NCBI GenBank assembly: GCA_963817905.1
Contig: CAWFPS010000003.1
Location: 1,550,001 to 1,614,000 of the forward strand
From: VRUE01 sp963817905
GTDB taxonomy: Bacteria; Actinomycetota; Thermoleophilia; Solirubrobacterales; 70-9
Length of the DNA stretch: 64,000 bases
Direction of reading: 5' to 3'
This document shows positions 54,556 to 62,677 of this stretch, one piece after another. The position numbers and the translations under genes were made by a program. Under the pieces are notes generated by a model, which ran no database searches, was not told where the DNA came from, and saw only the letters and a program-made list of their open reading frames with translations. Each line of letters begins with the position of its first letter. Position 1 is the first letter of the stretch.

Positions 54556-55238
54556 CGGTCCATCATCGCCGCGGCCACTTCTCCGAGTAGGCCGGTCACC
54601 GCGCTCCACTCGCTCCAGCGCTTGCTCAGGCGGCGGTAGGAGGAAAGCTGTTCGGTGACCGCCCTGTCGGCGGGCTGGGGGTCCGCCAGCTGGCGGACCA
54701 GCTGGGAGGCGATGCCGTCCCCAGCTCCTCGCTGGTCGGCGTAATAGCAGTCGATGCCGGTGAGAGCCGCGGCGGCCCGCTCTAGTCCCATCCGGTCCGC
54801 GAGCGCCGCAAGATCGAGGTAGTCACGGGTCTGGTTGCGGCGGACGACGAGGAATGCCTTGATGCGGAGCGTCTCCTCGAACGTCGGCACGACCACCGTC
54901 TCGCCGGACGGCAAGGTGGCCTTCGAGACCTCGAGCGGGGTCTTGCGCAGCATCTGACGGACGCCCGCTTCGATCCCGTCGAGGTTGCCGAGAATCACCT
55001 TTCCGGGCGTCACCCGGTTGGTAGCCCAGCCTTCGTCCTGCTCGACCGCCTCGAGCACCATCTCAAAGCGGTCGGCAAGGTCGGCAAGCGCGTGATCGTG
55101 ATCCCGGGATTCGCGGTGATCCGCATAGAGGATTGCCGCGGAGCCGCCGACCAGCACCGCTCCTGGAACGAGCCGCTGTAGATGGGCGGCTGACTCGAGG
55201 AGCGTCAGGAACCGCGGGTCTCTCTCAGCGATGTCCAC
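54552..55238 (-). CDS. AbiEii-like nucleotidyltransferase (probable toxin)
   Basis: A 228-residue protein with the nucleotidyltransferase-fold motif VLVGGSAAILYADHRESRDH (about 30-49), where GGSAA and R-x-S-x-D/H correspond to AbiEii/MNT proteins. The usual D-x-D appears as DHDHAL, so a catalytic acid may be replaced. A later block RIKAFLVVRRNQTRDYLDLA is typical of AbiEii. GTG start behind AGGGAG. The order (toxin first, antitoxin second) is the reverse of the usual AbiEi-AbiEii. Confidence 0.72.
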   Translation of the reverse strand: MDIAERDPRFLTLLESAAHLQRLVPGAVLVGGSAAILYADHRESRDHDHALADLADRFEMVLEAVEQDEGWATNRVTPGKVILGNLDGIEAGVRQMLRKTPLEVSKATLPSGETVVVPTFEETLRIKAFLVVRRNQTRDYLDLAALADRMGLERAAAALTGIDCYYADQRGAGDGIASQLVRQLADPQPADRAVTEQLSSYRRLSKRWSEWSAVTGLLGEVAAAMMDR

Positions 55239-55246
55239 TCCCTAAG

Positions 55247-55264
55247 ATTATCAAATCTGATAAT
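55247..55264 (-). promoter_or_regulatory. Operator palindrome of the AbiE-like pair
   Basis: ATTATCA-AATC-TGATAAT is a perfect 7-bp inverted repeat only 9 bp upstream of the GTG at 55238. It overlaps a GATAAT -10-like box on the minus strand, which suits autorepression. Confidence 0.6.
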
Positions 55265-55406
55265 TATCGCGTACCTGTCCGTATTCGGACACTCCCGCCC
55301 GCCCGGACGGAAGAGATGGGTAGTCGCAGGTTTCGGGCCTTCGCCGGACGCCAACCCGCGTGCCTGCTGGAGGCCTGCGTCCATGACCTCGACCAAAGGA
55401 GACCTG

Positions 55407-56138
55407 GTGGAATCGATTCGCAAGCGGCTCACCTACGCCAACGTGATGTCCTCGCTGGCGGTGTTCCTGCTGCTCGGCGGCGGTGCGGCGTTCGCAGCCG
55501 TCAACCTGCCTGCGCGCAGCGTCGGCAGCCAACAGCTGCAGCCGAACGCGGTAAAGACCGGCTACCTGGCCAAGAACGCGGTACGGACCGGCAAGGTGGC
55601 CTTCGAAGCGATCAGGGCGGGCAAGCTCTCCAAGAACGCGGTCCCGACCAACCGGCTGCGCGACAGTGCCGTGACCGGCGCCAAGATCCGCAACGGCACG
55701 ATAGTCACCGACGATCTCGCCGACGACGCGGTGACCGGCGCCAAGCTGAAGGAGTCGACGCTCGGGACGGTCCCGGACGCGAGCAAGTTCGCCGGCCACG
55801 GTCCAGATGCCTACGTCGGCCGCGGCGAGCTGCTCTGGGCCGCCGTCGATGAGAACGGCGATCTCGCCGGCGGCAGCGGCGCGGTCTCGGCGACGCGCCT
55901 GGGGACGGGCACGTTCCGGGTCGGCTTCAACCGCCCGGTCAACGGCTGCGTCAGCGAAGGCACGGCAACCGACATCTCCGGCGGCGCGGCACCGTCAGCG
56001 TCAGCCGCCCGAATCGTCGGCACCGACAACCGCGTGCAGGCCGATACCTCGACCGTCGACGTCACCCTGACCAACCCCGAAGGCAACCTCGCAGACCCGA
56101 TCGGCGATGACGGCTTCATCGTGACCGTCTACTGCTGA
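55407..56138 (+). CDS. Secreted decapeptide-repeat surface protein, copy 3
   Basis: About 243 residues from GTG 55407, chosen because AAAGGAG lies 5 bases upstream and because copy 1 starts at the same place. Leader LTYANVMSSLAVFLLLGGGA. It has eight ten-residue repeats (QLQPNAVKTG, YLAKNAVRTG, KLSKNAVPTN, KIRNGTIVTD), the longest array of the three. The C-terminal domain (from about 130) contains GHGPDAYVGRGELLWAAVDE and two Cys. The linker STLGTVPDA is shared with copy 1 (STLGTVPEA). Confidence 0.8.
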   Translation: MESIRKRLTYANVMSSLAVFLLLGGGAAFAAVNLPARSVGSQQLQPNAVKTGYLAKNAVRTGKVAFEAIRAGKLSKNAVPTNRLRDSAVTGAKIRNGTIVTDDLADDAVTGAKLKESTLGTVPDASKFAGHGPDAYVGRGELLWAAVDENGDLAGGSGAVSATRLGTGTFRVGFNRPVNGCVSEGTATDISGGAAPSASAARIVGTDNRVQADTSTVDVTLTNPEGNLADPIGDDGFIVTVYC

Positions 56139-56139
56139 T

Positions 56140-56242
56140 TCAGACCATGCGGCGGGCGTGCTTGGGATCGAGCTCGCCCGCCGCGGCCGCTTCGGCGCAG
56201 CTTGGACCAGCGGCCCAGATGGCGGCGGGCTAGGACCATCGT
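56140..56242 (-). pseudogene. 3' remnant of an acyl-CoA dehydrogenase gene
   Basis: Read on the minus strand this gives MVLARRHLGRWSK, then after a frameshift AEAAAAGELDPKHARRMV and a stop at 56140. It matches the last residues of the intact dehydrogenase at 56980 (MVLARRELNRWQKRAEAEAA and ELDPKHARRAI), but it is clearly diverged. The VapBC pair directly abuts it, so the rest of this gene was replaced or deleted. Confidence 0.8.
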
Positions 56243-56243
56243 G

Positions 56244-56681
56244 TCAAGCGACCAGGGAGGCGATCGCCCGTTCGTCGGCCGGATCGATGCGCTCCAGGCC
56301 GTTGACTTCGTCGAAGGCGCGATCGGTGGAAAGGATCGCGTCGATACCGCGGTTCAGCGCGACCGCGGCGAAAACGGCATCGCGAGCATCGAGCCGCGCG
56401 TTTGCTTCGAAGAGATCGATGCCCAGCAGGGCATCGTCGGGCTCGAGCGGGTGCAGCCGAACAAGTCGCTCGACATTCCTGGCGGCCGCCGCCGCGCCGT
56501 CACGGTCACCGGTGCGCCTCATGCGTTGGTTGGCGAACTCCTGGATCATGTCGGCACTTGCCTCCCCCCGCAGTTCGCCGATGGTCGCCATTCGCACGAT
56601 CTGGCGGCACGGCTCTTTGTAGCGGTGCTCGCCCCCCAGGGCGTAGCTGAAGATCGCCGTGTCGTAGAGAAAGCGCCTCAT
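56244..56681 (-). CDS. VapC-like PIN-domain toxin
   Basis: A 145-residue PIN ribonuclease: first Asp in RRFLYDTAIFSYALGG, acidic cluster EPDDALLGIDLFEANARLDA with DAVFAAVAL, and DAILSTDRAFDEV. It overlaps the antitoxin by 4 bp. It lies between an acyl-CoA dehydrogenase remnant and an intact copy. Confidence 0.82.
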   Translation of the reverse strand: MRRFLYDTAIFSYALGGEHRYKEPCRQIVRMATIGELRGEASADMIQEFANQRMRRTGDRDGAAAAARNVERLVRLHPLEPDDALLGIDLFEANARLDARDAVFAAVALNRGIDAILSTDRAFDEVNGLERIDPADERAIASLVA

Positions 56682-56950
56682 GCGCCTTCGAGTTTGCGCA
56701 GCCGCGCGTCAAGCAGTTCCTGCTTTTGAACCTCCCAGTCCGGCTCCGGTCCTTCAGGGGCCGTCATCGCGAGAAGGGCCCGTCCGGCCCGTTCGCGCTC
56801 GGTGCTGTCACTGGATAGCGAGTACTCGTGGTCGATCGCCCGGCGCACCAGCTCCCCCACCGGAGCACCGATACGCTCCGATTCCCTGGTCAGCAGCTCA
56901 AAGCGCTCGTCGTCAACGAGCACCTGAAGGCGGCGATTCAACATGCACAT
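56678..56950 (-). CDS. VapB-like ribbon-helix-helix antitoxin
   Basis: About 88-90 residues (ATG 56944 or 56950). The N-terminal LNRRLQVLVDDERFELLTRE is a ribbon-helix-helix; the acidic C-terminus (PDWEVQKQELLDARLRKLEG) should bind the toxin. The start lies inside a palindrome that probably serves as operator. Confidence 0.78.
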   Translation of the reverse strand: MCMLNRRLQVLVDDERFELLTRESERIGAPVGELVRRAIDHEYSLSSDSTERERAGRALLAMTAPEGPEPDWEVQKQELLDARLRKLEGA

Positions 56951-56969
56951 ACCTTAGCAGGCAGTATGT
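56947..56969 (-). promoter_or_regulatory. Operator candidate of the VapBC pair
   Basis: ACATAC (56947-56952) and GTATGT (56964-56969) form an inverted repeat with 11 bp between, covering the start of the antitoxin gene; GTGTATAC lies beside it. Confidence 0.4.
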
Positions 56970-56979
56970 GTATACCTAC

Positions 56980-58242
56980 TCAGATCGCACGGCGGGCGTG
57001 CTTCGGGTCCAACTCCCCGGCCGCCTCGGCCTCGGCCCGCTTCTGCCAGCGATTGAGCTCGCGGCGGGCAAGGACCATCTTGTGGACCTCGTCGGGACCG
57101 TCGGCCAGGCGCAGCATGCGGCTGAAGCGCCAGAGCGCGGCGAGCGGGGTGTCGTCGGTCATGCCGAGCGAGCCGTGGACCTGGATCGAGCGGTCAAGCA
57201 CGTTCATGACGATGTTGGCGGCGACGATCTTGATCGCCGAGATCGCCTGGCGGGCGGCGCGCTTGCCCTCGGTGTCCATCTTCCAGGCGGCGTAGAGGGT
57301 GAGCAGGCGGGCCTGGTCGATCTCCATCCGCGAGGCGGCGATCGCCTCCTGGACGAACTGCTTCTCGCCCAGCGGGCCGCCGAAGGCTTGGCGCTCGTTG
57401 GCGCGGTTGCACATCATCTCCAGCGCCCGCTCGGCGGTGCCGATCGCCCGCATGCAGTGGTGGATGCGGCCCGGGCCGAGCCGGTCCTGGGCGACGACGA
57501 AGCCGCCGCCGCGCGTGCCGAGCAGGTTGGCGGCAGGGACGCGGCATTCTTCGTAGCGGATCTCACAGTGGCCGGGACCCTTGTCGTGTCCCATCACCGG
57601 GATCGGCCGCACCAGGTTGAAGCCGGGCGCGTCGGTCGGCACGCAGATCATCGAGGCGCGCGCGTAGGGGTTGGCCTCGGGATCGGTGACGACCATCGCG
57701 ATCGCCAGCTCGGCGCCGACGGCGCCGGAGGTGAACCACTTGTGGCCGTCGATCACCCACTCGTCGCCGTCGAGCATGGCGCGCGCCTGCAGCAGGGTCG
57801 GGTCGGAGCCGGAGACCTCGGGCTCGGTCATCGAGAAGCAGGAGCGGATGCGGCCCTCGAGCAGCGGCTCCAGCCAGCGTTCGCGCTGCTCCTCGGTCCC
57901 GTGCTCGGCGAGGATCTCCATGTTGCCGGTGTCGGGAGCGGCGCAGTTGAAGGCCATCGGCGCGGCGACCGGGCTGCGCCCCATCTCCTCGCAGAGCAAG
58001 CCGTACTCCCAGTTGGTCAGGCCGGGACCGAAGCGCTCCTCGGGCATGAAGAGGTTCCAGAGCCCCTCCGAGCGGGCCTTCTCGCGGATCTCGACGAGGA
58101 TCTTCGGGAACGGCACCCCCGGCGCGACCTCGGCGTCGAGCGCCTCCATGATCTCCCGCTCCTGCGGGTAGATCTCGGCGTCGATGAAGTCGAGAATGCG
58201 CTCGCGCAGCGTCTCGACCTGGGAGCTGGGAGTGAAGTCCAT
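56980..58242 (-). CDS. Acyl-CoA dehydrogenase
   Basis: A 420-residue ACAD flavoenzyme. FAD contacts include CFSMTEPEVSGSDPT and WVIDGHKWFTSGA; later RQAFGGPLGEKQFVQ and QVHGSLGMTDDTPLAALWRF are typical. The last block LDPKHARRAI is characteristic of the ACAD10/11-like and actinobacterial branch. The APH-like kinase at 49549 belongs to a family that often works with such dehydrogenases. The substrate is unknown. Confidence 0.92.
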   Translation of the reverse strand: MDFTPSSQVETLRERILDFIDAEIYPQEREIMEALDAEVAPGVPFPKILVEIREKARSEGLWNLFMPEERFGPGLTNWEYGLLCEEMGRSPVAAPMAFNCAAPDTGNMEILAEHGTEEQRERWLEPLLEGRIRSCFSMTEPEVSGSDPTLLQARAMLDGDEWVIDGHKWFTSGAVGAELAIAMVVTDPEANPYARASMICVPTDAPGFNLVRPIPVMGHDKGPGHCEIRYEECRVPAANLLGTRGGGFVVAQDRLGPGRIHHCMRAIGTAERALEMMCNRANERQAFGGPLGEKQFVQEAIAASRMEIDQARLLTLYAAWKMDTEGKRAARQAISAIKIVAANIVMNVLDRSIQVHGSLGMTDDTPLAALWRFSRMLRLADGPDEVHKMVLARRELNRWQKRAEAEAAGELDPKHARRAI

Positions 58243-58257
58243 GGCAGGGAACCTAGC

Positions 58258-58824
58258 TCAGCGCAGGCGGTAACGCGCGAAGAGCTCCCCCTCCTGCTCG
58301 AGCAGCCAGACGAGGTCGAGCGCGGCGACCTGCGGCAGCGGCCGGCCCTCGAGGATGTGGGGCGCTTCGGCGCCGCTCAGCTTCGGCGCGATCGTCAGGA
58401 AGAGCTCGTCGACCAGGCCGGCGGCCTGGAGGGCGCCGTGCAGGGTCGGGCCGCCCTCGCATAGCAGCGCCCGCACCCCTTCCTCACGCAGGGTGCCGAG
58501 CAGCGCCGGCAGGTCCACCGGGCCGTCCGGGCCGCTCTCGACCACGACCAGCCGTTTCTCCAGGCCGGCGTAGCGCTCGGCCCGCATCGTCCCGTGCCCG
58601 ATCATCACCGCGTCGAAGCGCTTGCGCAGCCCGACCAGCATCGCCGTGTCGTTGTCGGAGCCGATCGAGCCCGAGACGCCGCCGATCGTCGCCCGCCCGT
58701 CGAGCGTGGCGGCGAAGTTCACCGCCAGAAACGGCCGCCCCTCCCGCTCCTCCTCCCAGGGCCGGTAGGACTCGAGCTGACGTTCGACCGTGGTCTCGCC
58801 GGGGTCCGGGATCAATCGACGCAT
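58258..58824 (-). CDS. RibD C-terminal-domain reductase
   Basis: A 188-residue protein from ATG 58824 with the RibD/dihydrofolate-reductase fold: RPFLAVNFAATLDGRATIGG, GHGTMRAERYAG and LLCEGGPTLHGALQAAGLVD, the usual NADPH-binding Gly-rich segment. It lacks the deaminase half of RibD. A role in riboflavin or another pyrimidine/pteridine reduction is inferred. The longer frame upstream overlaps the sulfotransferase gene and is not real. Confidence 0.85.
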   Translation of the reverse strand: MRRLIPDPGETTVERQLESYRPWEEEREGRPFLAVNFAATLDGRATIGGVSGSIGSDNDTAMLVGLRKRFDAVMIGHGTMRAERYAGLEKRLVVVESGPDGPVDLPALLGTLREEGVRALLCEGGPTLHGALQAAGLVDELFLTIAPKLSGAEAPHILEGRPLPQVAALDLVWLLEQEGELFARYRLR

Positions 58825-58832
58825 GTAGGGAC

Positions 58833-59822
58833 CTAGCTGTAGTCGTGCCAGCCGGCGAACTCGCGGCCGGCGAACTTCTGCAGGGCGGCTACGTCGTCGC
58901 CGAAGCGGCCGCGGACGGTCTCGAAGAGGTCGTCGGGAAGCTTTGGCTTCGGTGCCGGGGGCTTCTCGGGGTCGTGGACGACCTTCTCGACGATCCAGCG
59001 CATCGACTCCGGCAGGCGGTCGAAGTTGCGGTCGAAGGAGCGGAAGCCCGGCAGCTTGATCAGCTTCTCCATGAACTGGTATTTGTCGCCCTGCTTGGCG
59101 CTCGACTTCTCCCACTCGCGGTCGAACTGCTCGGAGGTGAAGGTCTCATCGACGCCGGCGAAGGCGAAGGCCTTGCGCATCGTCTCCTCGCGTTCGGCCT
59201 GCAGCTCCTCCTGGGCGACGATCTCGATCTGCTCGCGCTCGAACAGCTCCAGGTAGGGCTGTAGCTGCATCCAGTACTTGGAGCGGTTCATGTAGGAGGT
59301 GTCGGGGTTGGAGAGCACTTCGACCATCTCGCCGGTCTCATAGCCCGCGCCGGTGGCGTGGACCCAGTGCGAGAGGATGCGCTTGATCGGGTCGCGCACC
59401 ATGTAGAGCAGGCGGGCGTCCGGGCAGTGCTCGCGGATCCGCGCCGGCACGCCCTCGAAGCGGGGCAGGTTGGTGTAGTGCGGGGAGGACTCGCCGCGCA
59501 CCTTGAAGCGGTCGTCGAAGCGGCTCGCGTACCAGTTGAGCCCGAGGTCCCAGTTGAGCTCCTCGCAGAAGAAGTTGAGCTCCTTCGGCTTCGACATCTG
59601 GATCTCGGGGTGCAGGCCGAGGTAGTGGTGGATGCTCGTCGTCCCGCACTTGAGGCCGCCGACGATGATCAGGTTGGGCAGCGCGGCGTGGCGCTTGCGG
59701 CGGCGGCGGAAGCGGCTCTTGCGGTCGGCGGTGTAGCGCTCGCGGGCGCGCCCGCACATCGCCTCGTCGGCGGGGTCGGGGGTGGCCTGCGCAGCGGCGA
59801 TCTGGGTCTCGGCCTCTGACAC
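58833..59822 (-). CDS. Sulfotransferase
   Basis: About 329 residues from GTG 59822 (ATG 59759 possible). The PAPS-binding 5' loop is NLIIVGGLKCGTTSIHHYLG and the 3' loop RLLYMVRDPIKRILSHWVHA. The enzyme moves sulfate from PAPS to a glycan, lipid or small molecule. It diverges from a flippase-like membrane protein, so an exported sulfated glycolipid is conceivable, but nothing in the sequence proves it. Confidence 0.88.
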   Translation of the reverse strand: MSEAETQIAAAQATPDPADEAMCGRARERYTADRKSRFRRRRKRHAALPNLIIVGGLKCGTTSIHHYLGLHPEIQMSKPKELNFFCEELNWDLGLNWYASRFDDRFKVRGESSPHYTNLPRFEGVPARIREHCPDARLLYMVRDPIKRILSHWVHATGAGYETGEMVEVLSNPDTSYMNRSKYWMQLQPYLELFEREQIEIVAQEELQAEREETMRKAFAFAGVDETFTSEQFDREWEKSSAKQGDKYQFMEKLIKLPGFRSFDRNFDRLPESMRWIVEKVVHDPEKPPAPKPKLPDDLFETVRGRFGDDVAALQKFAGREFAGWHDYS

Positions 59823-59843
59823 GAGCGGGCTAGTGTAGCTGCG

Positions 59844-60839
59844 ATGCCGCTCGCCGATCTCGGATCCAGCTTCAACGCCTTCTTTCACGCGGCGGCTTCG
59901 TTCTTCGAGCACCTCTCCGACGTCCGCTGGACGCCGTTCGCGATCGCCCTCGGCTTCCTGCTGGCGATGCAGCTCTGCCGCGCCTGGGCCTGGCGCAACG
60001 TGCTGCGCGCCGCCTACCCGGCCAAGCCGATCTCCTTCCTGCAGCTGGCTGCCGCCTACCTCGCCGGGGCGGGGATCAACGCGATCGTCCCGGCCCGCGC
60101 CGGCGACGTCACCAAGGTCTTCCTGGTCAAGCGCCAGATCCCCGAGTCCTCCTACCCGGCGGTGACCTCCTCCTTCCTCGTCCAGTCGGTCTTCGACACC
60201 ACCGCCGGGGTCCTCGTCTTCCTCTACGCGATCGGCCAGGGCCTGCTGCCCGAACCGCCGCAGCTACCCAACCTGCCGGCCTTCGAGTTCTCCTTCTGGG
60301 CCGACCACCCGAAAACGTTCCTGATCGTCACCGGGGTGCTGCTGCTGGCGATCGCGGCCGGCGTCTACTACCTGGGCCATCACGTGCGGCGCTTCTGGGC
60401 GCGGGTGCGCCAGGGCCTGGTCATCCTCACCGAACCGCGCCGCTACCTGCGCCAGGTGGCTGCCTGGCAGGGGGTCGGCTGGCTCTGTCGCTTCGGCGCC
60501 TTCTGGTTCTTCCTCGAGGCTTTCGGGATCGGCGGCTCCTTCGGCAACGTGCTGCTGGTGATGAGCGTGCAGGCGCTCGCCACGATCGTCCCCTTCACCC
60601 CCGGCGGTGCCGGCGCCCAGCAGGCGCTGCTGGTCGCCACCCTGCGCGGCCCCTCGCGCGCCGCCGTCCTCTCCTTCTCGGTCGGCACCCAGATCGCGAT
60701 GGCCGCCTGGTCGGTCGTGCTCGGCTTCACCGCGATCCTGCTGGTGTTCAGGACGACGGACTGGAAAGGACTGATCAAGCAGGCCCAGGACGAGGCGGAG
60801 CGAGAGGAGGCGGCGGCCTCGGCGGCTAGCACGCCCTGA
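59844..60839 (+). CDS. Flippase-like membrane protein (UPF0104 / LPG synthase TM family)
   Basis: A 331-residue protein with about eight transmembrane helices. Family motifs are YLAGAGINAIVPARAGDVTK and TIVPFTPGGAGAQQALLV. Members include AglD-like and LPG-synthase membrane domains linked to lipid-linked saccharide or lipid flipping. The C-terminus is charged and cytoplasmic. ATG 59844. Confidence 0.87.
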   Translation: MPLADLGSSFNAFFHAAASFFEHLSDVRWTPFAIALGFLLAMQLCRAWAWRNVLRAAYPAKPISFLQLAAAYLAGAGINAIVPARAGDVTKVFLVKRQIPESSYPAVTSSFLVQSVFDTTAGVLVFLYAIGQGLLPEPPQLPNLPAFEFSFWADHPKTFLIVTGVLLLAIAAGVYYLGHHVRRFWARVRQGLVILTEPRRYLRQVAAWQGVGWLCRFGAFWFFLEAFGIGGSFGNVLLVMSVQALATIVPFTPGGAGAQQALLVATLRGPSRAAVLSFSVGTQIAMAAWSVVLGFTAILLVFRTTDWKGLIKQAQDEAEREEAAASAASTP

Positions 60840-60882
60840 CCCGTCGACCCATCCGATACGCGGGGTAAGGATTGGAGGCGTG

Positions 60883-61440
60883 ATGCCCTTGAATTGGATC
60901 AGGCCGACCGAACAGCCGAATCCCGCGACGGTAACGACCCTCCTGGAAGAGGCGCGGAGGACGCTGGACGATGAGCGTGCACATGGCGAGGGCTTCGACG
61001 CAAGGCTGGGACAGTTGACGGGATTTGCTGGCGTGATCCTTACGTTGATCGCGCCGCTTGGAGCTGCACATCTGGACGATGGGAACGGAGCTTCTTTCGA
61101 AGTCTTCTACATCGCGTCCGTGCTGCTCCTGGCTGGGACCGCGCTGATCGCGGTTACGGCGGGGATACGGAAGAGGACAGTCCAGACGCCCAAAGGTCCC
61201 ATTGATGTGCCGTGGGTTCGCATCGGGGTAGAGGCAAGTGTTCTTCGGCAGTTCAGCGGGCCCTACACAATTGAGGACCCGGTGGCGATCGAGCAGACGA
61301 TGATTGCCTCCACCGTTGCCGCGATCGAGGACCAGCGTGTGCTGAATGGGCTCAAGAGAGACCTCGTGCGCTGGGTCACTTTCGGTCTGGCAGGTGCCTT
61401 GCTCGCAGTTGCCGCCCAGGCGCTTACACTTGTTGCATGA
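60883..61440 (+). CDS. Membrane protein of unknown function
   Basis: About 185 residues from ATG 60883, with GGAGG just upstream. An N-terminal helical part (VTTLLEEARRTLDDERAHGE) precedes two adjacent transmembrane helices (FAGVILTLIAPLGAAHL; YIASVLLLAGTALIAVTAG), and a third lies at the very C-terminus. Base composition is lower in GC than neighbours, suggesting transfer. The layout recalls small effector membrane proteins of defence systems such as Pycsar or SLATT types, but no cyclase is next to it. Confidence 0.65.
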   Translation: MPLNWIRPTEQPNPATVTTLLEEARRTLDDERAHGEGFDARLGQLTGFAGVILTLIAPLGAAHLDDGNGASFEVFYIASVLLLAGTALIAVTAGIRKRTVQTPKGPIDVPWVRIGVEASVLRQFSGPYTIEDPVAIEQTMIASTVAAIEDQRVLNGLKRDLVRWVTFGLAGALLAVAAQALTLVA

Positions 61441-61550
61441 TGTATCTGACCAAAGCTCATATTCGCCCGCCCGACCCCGTGGAGCCTTGGCCAATGGAAC
61501 CGCTGCCCAGTTAGCGCCCTGTCCATCGCGATCTCCGCATGCTGGGCGCC

Positions 61551-62210
61551 TCAGCTCGACCAGCCGGGGTAGCGGCCGCCGACGCGCCACTGCCAGGGCG
61601 GGCGCTCGGAGGCGGGGAACTCGTAGTGGTCGCGGCCGGGGAGGGTCTCGAGCGGGACCAGGTTCGGGTCGTCGCGGAGGAGGACCTCGGTGCCGGCGGC
61701 GGCGTCGACCTGGGCCTGGCCGGCGCGACGGACGATGCGTTCCCAGCCGATGGCCGGGCGGTAGAGCCAGTAGACGATTTCGACCAGGCCCTCGCCGCGA
61801 CGCCGGTCGACCAGCTGGGTGAAGGCGGTGGTGCGGCGCCGCGAGGCGGTCAGGTGGGGGCCGGCGGCGACGGCGCAGCTTTCGCGGCGGCAGTAGCGGA
61901 AGTCGACCGGGACGAGGGGGAGGCCGGTGGGCCCGGGCACGGCGAGCGGGGCCGGGGCGAGGGCGCGGGTGAGGCGGGCGAGCGGCCAGCCGTAGGCGGG
62001 AACCAGGGGGTGATGGCGACAGGCATCGGGAAGCCGCGGCGCACAGGCGAGGCGCCTGGCGATCGCACCGGCGAGGCCGCGACCGGCGTCGATTTCGCCT
62101 CCCGCGGCCACGGCGGCGATCGCGGCCAGAGCCAAGAGCGCGACCAGAGCGACCAGGCCGGCCTGCTCGACGCTGGCCGAGCCGCGCTCGCTTTCCCTGA
62201 GAGGAGCCAT
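61551..62210 (-). CDS. TadE-like pilus-associated secreted protein
   Basis: A 219-residue protein. The N-terminus (ERGSASVEQAGLVAL) followed by a hydrophobic helix resembles TadE/Flp-type pseudopilin starts, where cleavage would follow Gly. The rest is Arg/Pro/Ala-rich with four Cys. No tad gene cluster is present in the window, so the assignment rests on this leader only. Confidence 0.6.
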   Translation of the reverse strand: MAPLRESERGSASVEQAGLVALVALLALAAIAAVAAGGEIDAGRGLAGAIARRLACAPRLPDACRHHPLVPAYGWPLARLTRALAPAPLAVPGPTGLPLVPVDFRYCRRESCAVAAGPHLTASRRRTTAFTQLVDRRRGEGLVEIVYWLYRPAIGWERIVRRAGQAQVDAAAGTEVLLRDDPNLVPLETLPGRDHYEFPASERPPWQWRVGGRYPGWSS

Positions 62211-62300
62211 GCCCGCGAAGCTAGGCGGGAGCGGCGCACGGGTGGTGCGCAGGCTGTCACGACTTTGCCTCGCAACCGTCGTCTGCTATTCATGTGCCCC

Positions 62301-62570
62301 ATGGAGGGCAGCCCCTTCAACCTCTTCGGCGACCCCGACGAGTTCCGCGCCCGTATGGAGGAGCTCTCGGAGCAGATGCAGTCCTCCCAGCGGGTCGCCT
62401 GGGCCGATAACGCAATCAAGCTCGCGGTCGAGATGACCGTCGCCTCGATCGCCCAGCTGGACCTTTCGGGCAGTCCCGATGAGCAGTCGATGCAGGTGCG
62501 GGATGCGATTCGGGTGCTTTTCCCCGAGGCCGTGACGCTTGTTCGCGAGGCGCGGGAAGGTCTTTCCTAA
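62301..62570 (+). CDS. Small helical protein of unknown function
   Basis: 89 residues from ATG 62301. It is predicted to be mainly alpha-helical (DEFRARMEELSEQMQSSQRV and DNAIKLAVEMTVASIAQLDL). No signal or membrane segment. It ends 10 bp before palindromic element A3. Confidence 0.6.
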   Translation: MEGSPFNLFGDPDEFRARMEELSEQMQSSQRVAWADNAIKLAVEMTVASIAQLDLSGSPDEQSMQVRDAIRVLFPEAVTLVREAREGLS

Positions 62571-62580
62571 CTTTCCTAAG

Positions 62581-62677
62581 ACGGGAGAGGGGGGTGCCCC
62601 TCGACCGTCCAATTGACGGGCTAATTAGCCCGTCAATTTGAGTATCCGCCCGGTCGAGGGGCACCCCCCTCTCCCGT
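62581..62677 (-). repeat. Palindromic element A3
   Basis: A 97-bp nested palindrome with perfect 26-nt outer arms (62581-62606, 62652-62677) and inner palindrome AATTGACGGG-CTAATTAG-CCCGTCAATT. GGGCGGATACTC is on the minus strand. It fills the gap between two convergent genes, ending at the base next to the stop of the gene on the right. Confidence 0.85.

Noticed and set aside
58825..59115. N-terminal extension of the RibD-like protein
   Set aside because: The extra 97 residues lie inside the sulfotransferase gene and are Arg/Pro-rich shadow; the family starts at ATG 58824.
61441..61550. Possible small RNA or gene in the gap after the membrane protein
   Set aside because: No stable hairpin, promoter pair or coding frame could be supported.
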